Shown here: positions 39,201 through 52,100 of the stretch, piece by piece | Position numbering within the stretch: the first letter of the stretch is position 1 | Layout of the letters: every line of letters begins with the position of its first letter | Source: Otis tarda | Taxonomy: Eukaryota; Chordata; Aves; Otidiformes; Otididae | DNA: 64,000 bases | NCBI GenBank assembly: GCA_026413225.1 | Contig: CM048552.1 | Span: forward strand, 141,869,053-141,933,052 | Reading direction: 5' to 3' | Position numbers and translations under genes: made by a program | The notes under the pieces: generated by a model | The model's database searches: none | What the model saw: the letters and a program-made list of their open reading frames with translations, nothing else | Told to the model about the DNA's origin: nothing

Positions 39201-42200
39201 ATTGAGAGCACCTTCCTTTTATTCATGCTGCCATGGTGCCACAGAAGTTAAGGAAATTAGTAAAAAGTTATAATTTCACTCCTTCCTACAGTTCTCTTTG
39301 CCTTGTTCCCCTTACTCTGTTAAATGAGTGTACCACCTTTTCTCCTGTAGTGGTTTGTTTTGCTGCACTTGAGTACAAGAGGGGATGTACTCAGCGGCTT
39401 CCTTCAAACCCCCCACAGATAAGTGTTTCATTAACTCCAACGCCTAAATTACAGGAAAAATACTGCTGAATCTTTATTTTGTTTTCCAGCTACCTGGCTA
39501 GACAGTGGTCTAGCCAAATCACTTGTCTATAGTGGTTCTCACTCTTTTCTGTAGGAGTTTCACTGGAATAAAGAATGCACAAGCAAACTTCTCTTCAAAG
39601 GAACCTTTTCACGCAGGCTGAAACATTGACCTCTTGCTTGTACCTGTTCAAAATGTGAGCTAGTATGAAAAGTCTGGATTCACTTTGCCTTGTAAAATGT
39701 GTATAAGGTGTGTATTAGCATAATTTAGAGAGGGTGTGGCACGAAACCTAGAGTAGCTGCTCGACTGCTTTTTACCCTGTTTCATTCCATTTACTTCTAT
39801 TGGCTAACAAACAATTTATAATTCAGTTGCAGCCTCATTAAAATACTATTGAGAACAAGTTTTTAAATCCCTTTTATATTTAGTGAAAATTTCATTCTGA
39901 TGTTTCCACAGCTCTCACAATACATGTTGATTTACTTTTTTTCATTGCAAAGTTATAGCAACAAGAGAGGAAAAAAAAATAGTGGGAGAAGCTAATCTGC
40001 ATATATGATACTGAAAAGGTTAAAGGTAAAAGTAAACTCAGATTCACTGAGTGAATTTGCACGTGCTGGTCAAATTCTAGTCGCCTGTCTTCAGGATACA
40101 TTATAAATTCTTCTCAGAATAGTCCTAAGGCTTCTACTTTTCTATTACATTTATTCATTGCAATCCTGGTTCTTCATGGCCCCAGCAGAGAAAGCCCTAG
40201 ATTTCAATCTTCCCCCGTAAATTAAAATAAATCAGTATTACTTACACAGGTTCTCAGTTGTGTAAGAATGGAATGTAGTAGGCACATTAGCAAGGGGTTT
40301 TGACTTAAGATGGGCTAGACTGTGAAAAATCTAATAGTAATATTGACAGAAAAGAGACAACAAAATGTGAATAAAAATACATGCTTAACTTCGAGCAATC
40401 TTAACTATGTGCATAACATAATATGAGACTGGAAAGATTCTGAGTCCTAAGCAAGAACTTGGCTCCAGAAAAAAAAAAATCTTAGTTGAGAAGAACTAGA
40501 TCTGGGTTGAGTTCTCAGTTCTGTCACCATTTTCTATAGCTAGTTCTTCAGAGACAACAAATACAGGATTTAGTCAGATTTTAGTGCCTTAATTCCAAAC
40601 AACAGAAAAAGTTTAGTGCCCTGGGCTACCCTTATCTGGGGTTACTTCAATCTATTTGATATCAGAATTCTCTTGGCAAGTAGTGTTTCACTTCTGCATC
40701 TGCAAAAAAAAAAAAAGCTCTGCATTACCTTTTTGAGCCAGTGCAAGTAGGAGGGCAAGATTTATGACACCAGAAAGACAGTGCAAGAATACATGTGACT
40801 TAAAATTAGTGGTAAAGATCCTCACAGGGAGGGTCTGAAGCTTCACCTTTGGTGTCACATCTGTCTCCATACTGTGCAATGAAGACCTAAACGTAGCAAA
40901 AAAATGATATTGGCAGGGGGAAGTAGGGACAGTCTCTACCTTTTTACTCTACCAGTGGAAAGCCCTAAATAATCAGAGTTTGGAATATTTTTCCCTCTTT
41001 AAATGACCTCATTACTTCTGCATTCTCTTCTGTCCAGAAGCAGAGTTCCTGCAGGAGTGCTGGCGATTCTATTTCAACTTCTTGTCAGCTTGCAAAGATT
41101 AACCAACTCCAAACTGATCACCTAATGCGTGATAGCAATGTGTTATTTTATGTTTCTATTATGGATGTATCTTTTACAAAACTCTTTTTTTTTTTTTCTT
41201 GGTACTAAAAGTTTGGATCATGATTGCCAGATAATTATAGGACTCTAGTCATGTGAAAATTTTTTATCTTGATTGATCGGTAGGATGCAACATGATGGAC
41301 TGACTACCTCTAAGGTAATGGTTAAAGTTTCACAGCCTGGCAGTGTCAGATACTGTAGCTCTGAAAAAGACAGGAGTGTCCTCAGCATTGACTCACCCAT
41401 GAACACAACGATGATGTGACAAAGAGACTGACACTGAGAAAATTATTGAGTGTAAAGCTGCAGGACTTTTTAAAAAATACTTTAAAAATAGTGGAGATCA
41501 TTATATGAGACAAGTAGGGTAATGGGAAATAGACCCTAACATTTCACCATTCCCTGCAAATAATGTTTATGTTACACAGTTTTTTCAAGACATGGATCCC
41601 AATTGGGAACAAGGGATGGCTCTCCACAGCACAGTAAACTGTATCTTCTGTCAGCCTAGGTGACTGCTACCATGGTGCACTGCACAGGTGGAAGGAAATG
41701 CTCTGAAGATAAGATTTTTTCAGAGAATATAAATATTAAACAGATATACTCAGAAAATAGATGCCAGCAATAATGCTGCTATTAAAACTTTCTGGCGTAG
41801 GCATGGCCTTAAATTGTGTACTAACTTCTCCTTACTACTTCTGCACTACAGTTTTTTCTGACAGACCTACTTCAGTGATGTATTTTGCCTTCATTATTTA
41901 GAGAGAGAAGGACTGTAAAATGATTAAGTGTCTCAGCTATGGAAATAAGCCAGAATATCTTAAATTCTATGGGGCTATAAATACTACCTCCCATAGAATT
42001 TCTATTACTTTGTAAGACCTGTCACTCTTTCTCTATAAAATTAGAAAGACTCTGGTAATTACATATCTACTTACAACACCAGCTCCACAACTTGATCTGA
42101 AATATTCTGCCTGTGATGCTCTGGGACCTGAATTCCAAACAGCTCTTCACAAAAATCACTAGCAAAGGGTAAGGAGTGTCGGTGGAAAACTTTGGGTTAA

Positions 42201-43077
42201 ACCATAACCCAAGGAAGAAGTTGGTGGCTTACAGTTCTCATTCTGTGTTTGTTCCTGCCTTTTACTTAGTGTGTCTTGCTTACCATTACTATGGTGTAGA
42301 ATACTGATTAAATTGTCAATACATTCATCCAACCACTTCCCTGAAGTTCATTATAATATGACATCAACAAAATTTATTATATTGAAGTCCTTGGCTATTT
42401 AAGTGTGGGTAGCTCTGTCCTTCTCTGCATGTTGTATGAGTGACAGAGCCAACATTTTAAACAGCAAGTCACTAACTCAACTAATCTCTAAACACTTGCA
42501 TAATTGATAATTTGTACAATTTGTGACATTGTCCACATGACATTGAACTACAAACTTAAGGCAAAAATACATCTTTAAATGTTGATACATTTTACATTCT
42601 TCCCTGTAGTGGTCAAAAGCTTGTGCCCTATTATTGACTGCTTTAATTTATAAAGAGGTAGAAAACTTGAATGGATGGATTGTGGAGATTAGCTACTCAT
42701 ATATAACTGAAGCCCTTATTCTCTGTTTAATGTGACAGTCTCCTTCCCGAAGAAATATGAAAATGACAGCACCTGCCCTTGCTATTTGTTGCTAAGCTCA
42801 TCTGCATTTTTTCAATTATGAAATAACTCACCCTAGAAACCCACGGGAATGTGAATTATTAACTGAGCTAAGACACACTTGTACTAAAATCTAATGGGAA
42901 ATCACAAAATTAATATCAACTACACACTGAATATATCTTTTGAGTTTTATTCAAAAAAGACAGATTGCTGTTCGTATATGAATACACATTTTATTTATAA
43001 TATGCTCTGTTTTAATGCACCTAATTTTCTATACAACGCAAACACTAGACTCTGCAAACAATTTCAATTTTTTTTTT

Positions 43078-43199
43078 AAATTAATAAAGATAAATAGAAA
43101 ACATAAAAGGCACTGGCTTTAGACTGTTAAAATTAATAAAGGTAAATAGAAAATGCAAAACAAAAATACTGTGTATGAAGGCACTGGCTTTAGATTGTG
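43078..43199. repeat. Imperfect two-copy tandem duplication
   Basis: Two adjacent copies share the start AAATTAATAAAGATAAATAG / AAATTAATAAAGGTAAATAG and the end GGCACTGGCTTTAGACTGT / GGCACTGGCTTTAGATTGT. The first copy is about 54 bp and the second about 69 bp. The second has roughly 15-16 extra bases in the middle (ACAAAAATACTGTGTATG region). The few substitutions between the shared parts mean the duplication is old enough to have diverged slightly. Confidence 0.9.
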
Positions 43200-46100
43200 A
43201 TGGTTGTTTTTCAGAAAGATGAAATTACATACATAAATTTGAAGCAAACAAGAATTTAGCACTACTAGGTTTGAGGTTGTTCAAGCACACCGATTTTCTA
43301 TGGGCAAAACCATGATTCCATAAATTCAAAGAAGGAGAGCTAATCCTGGCTTCCAGATTACGGCTTCACCTGTGTTTCTTTTGTAATTCAACATCTAAAC
43401 AGGACTGCAGGAATCTGACCATCAGTGCCTAGGATGTTTGTACATACAAAAAATAGAATATATTTGCAAAGTCTTCAAGTTTTTTTTTTTTTGTACTGCA
43501 AAATTAAATTCAGTGGAATTGATTTTGTTTACCTGATGTTTTCATTTTTAAATTTTTCAAATATTGATTAATTCATTTCAGCACATCCAAAATACATGCA
43601 AAATAATTTAGACTTGCCTATTCTAGCTACAATTTCAACTACCTTTTTCAACTATGTTTTCAAGAATGGTTTATCGTAGTACTTGCTTAATTGATTTTGT
43701 AATCTTTATTTCCAATAAAAGTATGCTATAAATAAATAGAAAAACAACTGGTAACACCTGATCTTTTGAAGCCTCGTATTTGGACAAAACTTAATTCTAC
43801 ACAATCTCATCTTTTCTCTGTTATTTTAAAAATAATTTCTAAGGAAATGCGTTTAGGAGGAAGTCAACATCATTCATTCATCAAGACTCCATAATTACCA
43901 GTACTGCAAAATAATCACTCCCTTAGCTAAATTGTCTCATTACCACTTCTTCAATATTGCACACTATTAACTGAATCTGTACCTTGTTAGCTTGAGCAGG
44001 GTTTTTACTCTCTGTATTTTAGATGATGGAGCACTGCAAAGGGTTTACTGAGAAAGACAGTACCATTGGCACAACTGTCAATGCTACTTTATGATGAAGT
44101 ACACCAGACACTTAATACTAGAAAACCCTGCTTGTACTGAGTTGATCCAGATCCGAGGGGAACATGGCCAGCCTCAGTGGTGACTTGGAAAAGGGAAACG
44201 AAGTCTTCATTGCTATAGTGCCTAAGCTGGAGCATATGTAACACACCAAGCTGCAACAACGGGAGTGGTAGAGAGGAAGGGCCATAACTTTTTCCCTTTG
44301 TCCATAAATTAGTGTGTGTGTGACTGGAGGTAGAATCAGTGGCAGGTGGAGAGAAAATGGGTAAGAAAGCATTCATCCCTAGAAGTTTCATCTTGCAAAT
44401 AGTCATGTAAAGAAGACACTCACCTTCTCTGACCTTAGTCTTCTAAATTACCATTTCTATTCCCTTGATTTCAGTATGGCCCCTACACTTTGTACAAGGT
44501 GTACTGCTTTACAGGCACTTGCTTGGATCTTCGCTCTTCATGCTCCCTTTAAATCCTACTAATTTCAATCTGTTTTCCTGCTGTAATGGTTGACTCTTCC
44601 TATTAAATTCATTGGAACTGGACTGTGCCATGCAAGTCTCCTTGGTTTTCATTTTAATCCTTCTCAATACTACAAAACAATTTCCTTGCAATCATTGGTC
44701 CTGCTCCCAGCTGCAAATGGGCAAGTGGTGACAGACAAGTTGTATTTCTGAAAAGACTCAAATAAGGACTGTGTTGTGAATGACTTTGACAGCGGGGAGA
44801 TTAACTGGTCTGTGGGTTATGCCAATGTGTGTTTCATGCTAAGATAGGTAACCATACATCTTATCCAATGAAGGGTCATGCAAGTGTATATAAGTTTGCT
44901 ATTGTATGGAAGGGTTATTACCTAGCCTCAGTCCACAGCCCATACAGCACCAACTCTTATTATGAGCTGGCTATACAGGCAAAATATATCCCTTAAGCTA
45001 TTTTCAGCTGCTCTGCAAAATAAAAAGTGCGTGTACATATTCATATGAGAATACGTATAACATTGAATTTTGGAGGAAAATTGGAGGAAATAGCATAAGT
45101 AATAACAGAAAAAAACAAGCAAAAGTCATTACAATGAGATGGATACATTCAAGGTTATTCTGAATCTTCCTAATGGCACACTGTGTCTTGCTATAGAAAA
45201 GATGTTCTAGCTGAACCACAGCTCTGGAACCCAGAAGTGATTAATTGCTTTGGAAGAAGCAAAAACTTCCACTTCGGGGACTCTGGGATATGGTTCTTTG
45301 GTTTGTGTAATACAGGATTCTCTCTGTCTTTGAAAAGCACAGTTATAAGGTCTTAGCTCTGTTTCAGGCAACGGAAAACAATCCATTGAAGTTGTAGGAC
45401 CCAGGATTTTGAGACAAAGAAATAGGAAAACACAAATTTGCTGAGCTAATATCAAGTATTTTTCAAATACAGAACAATGAACAAAATATCAGTGAGAATT
45501 AACAGCTGCAATAGTTAGCGAATGACAGGTTATTGGCTGAATCACATTTAAAAAGCATGGTGCAAAGAAGGAGTATCTAAACAGTGATTTCCCTTGGTTT
45601 CTGCAGCATAGTTGCTAGGAGGAACTGTCTTTATGTTAAGTGGATCCCTACCACTATACATTTTCCTGACATGATACGTATATTGTATTGACCTCCTATC
45701 ACTATGTCTGAGGTCCTCCCCTATTTTGTCTCAAATCCGTCTTGTTCTTCCAGCTAGTTATTTTTCTGTTCCTGCAAAAAAAGACTTAAGCAGGGTCCAG
45801 AGCAAAGCTGATCAAAATAACAACACACAACTCTTTTGCTGATGTTCTGCTATGATTATTATTGCAAGAAGTCAAGTTTCCGATGCAACCCACAACTGAA
45901 GAAGTGAGTAGGACCTTGTAATCTTTTTGACTATCAGTGTTGCACTTGCCATATGCCACAGCATGCTGCCTTCGCAGTTTTCTGTTTGTATGACACTCAC
46001 CCGTTCTGCTGTGAACCTTGCGTATGCCGTACTGAAACACTGCAGTATTGAAAACATGTAACTGTCTATTCTGCTTATACTACAAATTTCAAAGATATAA

Positions 46101-49100
46101 ATGTATAAATTAAATACAAGAGAAGACAAAGTGGGATGATTAGATCATCTACTGTATCCCGTATTTCTGTGAGGTGTATAAATGCTAAGCCCTTACGAAG
46201 TAGCAACTTGCCTAATTAGTAAAAATTCATCTCCATCCCTATTGTTTCAATTAAAGAAGCTATTTTTTCATTTCCCTTCTGACACCATCTTGCATAAAAT
46301 AATTGGAGTAGAATGCTAGCTGCATTACCCTCCTGAGAAAATCCGTAGAGATTTTACCAGCATGAGATGCAATCATTCTTCTACGGGTGCTGTGCCTGCT
46401 GAAACCCATCATTAGTATTTCTAAAGTGTTCCAATTATACAGTGTCACTTCCAGTTATTAAAACTTCTCCTAGTTTCAACTTTTCAATTAGTTTTTTTTT
46501 TTTTAATGTTCATAGGCAGGGACTGGGTTGCAGAGAGCAAAGAGAATTAGTTATTTTGTTGAACTAGTGGTGATGGCTGATATTTTTAATGAGACTTTAA
46601 GTAAAACCAAGGTAAGCTGTTTATACTCCTGACTGAGTGCCTTATCTGTTATTTTAGACTCTTCCTCATGCCTCACCTCTTCTCCTTACAGACTTAGGAT
46701 TCTTTTTGCAACATGACCAGACTCCAGTGGGAGAGGTAGAAGGTGTCTTCCTGCTCTAAACCTTGGGGTAGGAAGCATACATACTTGTTGGAATTGTGGT
46801 TACAGTTAAGAAGCCAGGCCCTCCTCTCCTGAAGCAGGGCTCCACGCAGTAAACTATGATGTGAGAACCATGCATCCTCTTCTCAAGAGGTGACTTGAGG
46901 CAGCAGAGTGTGCTTTGAGTGATGAGTATTCCTAAAAAAAACCCCGGAGACTTAGGCACAAAACCAAATACCAACCTCAGAGTGCCACCTTATACTTAGC
47001 CCATGCAAGAAAATAGTTCTTCTAGGGAGAGTGCAAATGCAACGCTTTAATCACGTAAGCAACATTTTAGTATCTCAGGTGGGTATCTGGGCTACGTTGG
47101 TAAGGTAAGTGTATTTGGGATCACTTAGGTTTCTGAATTTCACTCACATGCCTCTGGAAGCTGCTAAGTGCTCTTTGGACCTTGCCCCAGCTGCTTCACA
47201 GAGCACAGAAGTGAAATTAAATGAAATTGCTCACTGTAAATTATTTACCAACATTAGTTTTAGGAAATGTCACTAAACTTAAACCACAGTAGGAGAGGTG
47301 CACTATGAAATGGGAAAATTTTAACAAAATGGCAGTTTTACAAATGATATTCTTAAGAAGCTGCAGGCTTTTATGTGCACTATCATGTTTAATGCCTAGT
47401 TTGGCCGCTGCTCTTCAAGAAGCATTATACCAAATTTTTCTAGGCACTCATTGCTGCACTTTTCTCATCTGTTTAGCCATCTGGGTCCTGTGGTGGTGTA
47501 TAGATGGTACAACACAAAAGAGCAGTGTCTGGCCTTTTCTCTGAGCAGCTACATGCGGGGCTGGGGAGGCAGCAGGGGAAGGAGCAGTGTGCTGGAAAGA
47601 TTTGTAAAACCTCTGGACAGCATCGCTTTGTGCTGCTAAACGCATCTGCTGCAGCTGCTGGAGGAGAGAATTAGCTTCCTTTGGAGAAGAACAGAGAAAG
47701 AAGCTGACATTTAATCAAGAGGGAAGAGAGAGGGAAATGAAGGAACTATGGAAGGGCACAGTTGATATTTCCACTAACAATTCTGGCAGCAGGCAATCTC
47801 ATTTGAACTGTATTCTCCACATTAAAAAAACTGCTCCAAGAAAGCAAAGGAAAAAAGCTACCATGAAAGACGTTAGCAGGGACCCAATTGTAGCTGACTC
47901 TAGAGTGAATAGGTTCAAAATCTTGATCCTTGCATGCCAAGGAGATGACAGCTGGACCCACAGCCCTGGTGCTCACAGGGCTCTCTCTCCCTGCACACTT
48001 CCCTGATGATCACGTCTCTTTTTGGCCACAACCCAAGAGTGCTGGCAGCTGTTGTTGGCAAAAATGTCCCATGGGAACACTAAAAGGCTCCATGATAAGA
48101 CTAACCTTCTGAATGCCCTGGTGGCCTATTAGACCTATTTGTGCAGTGTATGTGACAAATCCCCAGCCAGGGCACCAGATGACATCCTGCCTCTATAGAG
48201 TGACTTGGGAGCCTTACAGAGGCAATGGATGGGGCTGTCTAACTACAGGCAGCATTGGCTCCTGGTTTGTGACTAATTTTTCTTCTCATAGCAAACAGCC
48301 TGTGGGAGATAACTAGCATGTCAGGCAGTAACCTGCTCCTGAGCTGCGCCTGCCACAGGCTCCCCTGTTTCCTGCTGAGAGCAGGTCCCCTATCATAACA
48401 CTGACTGCAAATTAAGATGAGCACGTATCATGCTTCATATATACATGGTCTTCAACACATTTCCATTTGCAGACCCTAGATATGGCAAGCTGAGGTGTCT
48501 GAATTTCTACTCAGTGAATTTAAACCTACTGACACTAGGCTGGCTTTTTAAAATCTGCTGTTTGATGAATAATTTAAGTCAGCATGTCTGTTTTTATAAC
48601 TGCTTAGTGAACTGCACCAGAGTACCAATCTGGCTGAAAAGCAACCTGCCTAAAGCAAATCAGTCAGAGCAGCTCCTCGCTCTGGCTTACCAAGTAACCA
48701 CATTAACATTTGTGCCAGAACATTGTGAAAGGTAATCTGGGGACAGAAATGAGTGGTTGGGTTGCTTTTTTTTTTTTTTCTGTCAGTGCTGGTTTATGGT
48801 GATCCCAAAGCATGTGCTGAACCTTTGGGCCTTTGTTGCCTATTGTGCAGTGCCTTCAGCATAGATCCTGTACTCTTGGGATTTTTCTAACCACAACATG
48901 AAAACTACTGCCCTAAGCATAAAACAAAGAAATGGCATGCCCCTGTGCTGACTCGGACTCCATGTGAGTAAAACATGTTGGGATTAACTGCTCCTCTGAG
49001 GGTGTTTCTGGTGGATAGGGCATTGTATGAGTACTACCCGGATTGTACTTACATGAAAACTGGTAAACACAGCGACCCATGCAGCCAGATAATTCTTCCA

Positions 49101-52100
49101 AGAGCATGATTTAACGTGGTCTGTTCCTCAGAGTGTTGTTCTGAGCTCTTCTGTGAAGGACAACCTGGGGACATATGATGTTCATAAAGTGCTCTTTCAG
49201 CAGCCATTGCATTCTGGAAAAGATGGAGGGCTCTGTGCTAAAAACTGGAGGAGATGTTTCAGTACTATGCAGTTACAGCAAGAGACACCGTGGTGGTAAG
49301 GCAGCCCTGGAGCAGACTCAGGCTTTCAGAGTTACTTATGCCTGCCATCCCCAGAAATTCCTTTTTTTTTCTCAATTTCTGAAAAGCAAACATTATGAAA
49401 AATACTTAGCAAGATATAAAAGCCTTTGTAGAAGTAACCATATAGGGTGCTTAGCCTTGCTAGGTTCAGTCCTGAAAAAGCGTAATTTCCTGCCAGCTCC
49501 AAACCACTGATAGAGTGCTACTAACGACCATATGCCTCCAAAAAATACACTTGTACAAGTTTTTTATGACCTAATTCTGCCACCCTTGCTTATGTTGACA
49601 GCTGCTTTGCTCTACCAGTAAACCCATCCCCATATATTGAGGGGGCTGCTTGCAGAATTACATTTCCTGATGGGTCAAGTTGGCAGAATCAGGTTTTTAA
49701 CAGAAAATAAGGGGAAAGAATATTTTCTCATTTCTGATGCATTCCTCAGTTTGAGTGTGTCAACAGATGGAGTGGGGATTAGTTATAAAATAATGTGGCC
49801 TCTTAGCTTATGTAAAAAGCGGTCTTGATGTGCTGGGGATTTTCTGGTGGCTCATTAAACTTACTTGTGTAAACTAAAGGATGCTTACAGTATAAGTAAA
49901 ATGCTCATCTTCAGTGAGTGCTTGCCTTTGATAGATAATGTCAGGGTGATGTATACATGTTTAGAGAAACACGCAGAGAAATGTTGGCAAAGAAATGAGA
50001 TCTGTTATTTGCTCTTTATAATCTAGCCTGAAATTCTAGCTGTTGATGCGCAGCAGGAGTTACTACTGCTCACTACATGTTTCACATCCCGCTGAGGCTG
50101 TCTACACGGCCTTTTGCAGACTGACATATGTTCCTTCTGCCTTTGCTCTGAAGCAGCGGCAGCCGTGTAGCTGTGGCTGGCATGCCACACAGCGCAGCGC
50201 TCTGCTCCAGCCGCACAGCAGGGTCCAAGGCGCGACGAGGTGCACGTTGCTGTGGGTTGGGCCTGATCCGGCTCGGTGGCTTGCAGTCTCAGTGTACTCC
50301 TTGCCAGGTTCTGTTACACCAGGAACCAAGCTCGTGTGGCTGGACAGGCTGATAGCCTCAGCCTCTGAGGATACAAGTAAAATGGCAGATTGAATTTATT
50401 ACTTTTACCAGCATAATATACACAGTGAGGACGCAGACTCGTGGGCAATATTTAGCATTAGGCATTCCTACCATGCTACCTATGTTGTTCCTTGCCCTTC
50501 TTCTCTAGCCCCAAAGTGAGGGGGCTGCCTCCAGTTTTGGCCACAGGGCTCTTTGGGACTCCTTATGAACCTAAGCCAAGGACTGATATGGCTGAAAACT
50601 CTCTGGGGAAAGGCAGGATTTTTCTGTATTTCAGCAAGATCTTTTCCTGGATTCAATTCACAGAGGCAAACATATTTTAGATCGTTCTGTAAGGGAATGA
50701 GTCCTTATTCTCAAGCTGCAGAAACACTACAGTCTTATTGTCTTAACCAAAATAACAGCACCCTATATAAACATGGCCTGCTCTTCTCAACACCATTATT
50801 TCCTAGCGAATCTTCCACTGGAAAGTGGACCACTGCACAGAAGCACTATTGCTGGGCTGCTACACAGATGCTGAATTGATAGTACCAGGATGCGTTCCCT
50901 TGGTTAGGGATGTCCTTCTGTGCTTCAGGATGTGTGAAGATGGGAGTTCTACACATCTCCGCAGCAGAGGATTTCATATGTGAAGCCAGATGAGTTGAGG
51001 AGTCCTGTTAGCTATAAGTCAGGCACAGTTCTGTCACCACACAAGCAGTCAGATCAGTTTGGGTTTGTGGCAGCACCTGGGAAAATTTTTCCTAATGAGT
51101 GTATTCAGGAGTTTGAAACAGCACTGACACTGTGATTTAGTGTCTATCCTACATTTGCTGACTGTCTCCCACTATTCTTGGGAGTTGTAGAAAGGCTTTA
51201 GTATTTAGGAAGAATAGAGAAATATCAATAGAGTCTTCAAAATAATAAAGCCCATTGTTAATTTTTTTTCTTCTTCACATATACACACCAATTGAATTCA
51301 GTAAGTTCCCTAATTATTCTTTTAAATAACAGAACTTGACATTTTCCCTGAGGGATATGTTACAAGTGTGGCTTTGCAGTAGGAGTCGTGTCATTAATAG
51401 ATTAATAGCTGCAATAATGCATATAGCAGTATTAATGGGTTGGGTGAACTAATTTAGGTAACATAGATGGAATTTTGCTTTTGTTCACTCGCATTTTGCA
51501 GCTTAGATTTTTAAATTGTTAGGCAGGATACAGGAAAAGACAATTCTTGCTCCATTCTCCCTGTATTTTCTCTTTTCCCCTGACATTTTTGTTTTCAACT
51601 CTACTCTGTTTTCTCCTGCTTCGTTTTCCTCTTAAGATCTATTTCTTCATTAAAAAGAAGACCAACAGCCTTTTACATATCCTGGTGGTTAGTGTGCAAA
51701 AGAAATAGCCTCACTAGTGCCAATATTCAGTCAACACTTCCCCTGTGATACCTCTATAAACCAAGTAAGTGTATACTCTGGTTGTCTTTGCTTTTGTTAC
51801 GCCCATTTTATAGAAATAACAAGGGGAGAGGAGGAAGGTCTGTTTCAAGCACTATATTGAACAGTCACTACTACATTAACCTTCTCAAGGACTGCAGACA
51901 CAAGCGTGAAGCAAGCTCTCTTCTTGCAAACAAAACTATGTTTCTTATGTGTCAGATGTAAGTAGTGAGGACTAGAAGTTAAAGCGACAAAATCCAGCCT
52001 CCCATGCTATGCAGAGAAGAAAGAGGAAGTCTGATTGGCATCTGTGATGGTAGGCCCCAAACCTGGTGTTTACTCACAGAATTTTGGTACTGTGCTCCAG

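Larger units (their letters stand above)
19537..43077. other. Long gene-free, repeat-poor AT-rich segment
   Basis: No gene or mobile element is recognised in about 23.5 kb. Local low-complexity features are a run of 18 A at 21568-21585, 14 T at 30216-30229, T-rich sequence at 36160-36215, and a TATATACATA-like run at 36535-36552. GC-richer patches occur at about 29810-30000 and 34190-34380. Open frames of up to 124 codons (for example 23960-24334 plus, 34104-34445 minus) resemble nothing known to me. One exon-like stretch at 20336-20497 is discussed under findings. Absence of recognised repeats may hide old elements that I cannot detect by eye. Confidence 0.5.

Noticed and set aside
39525..39550. 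Possible hAT (Charlie-type) terminus, AGTGGTTCTCACTC
   Set aside because: There is a single short match without a second inverted terminus or an 8-bp target duplication.
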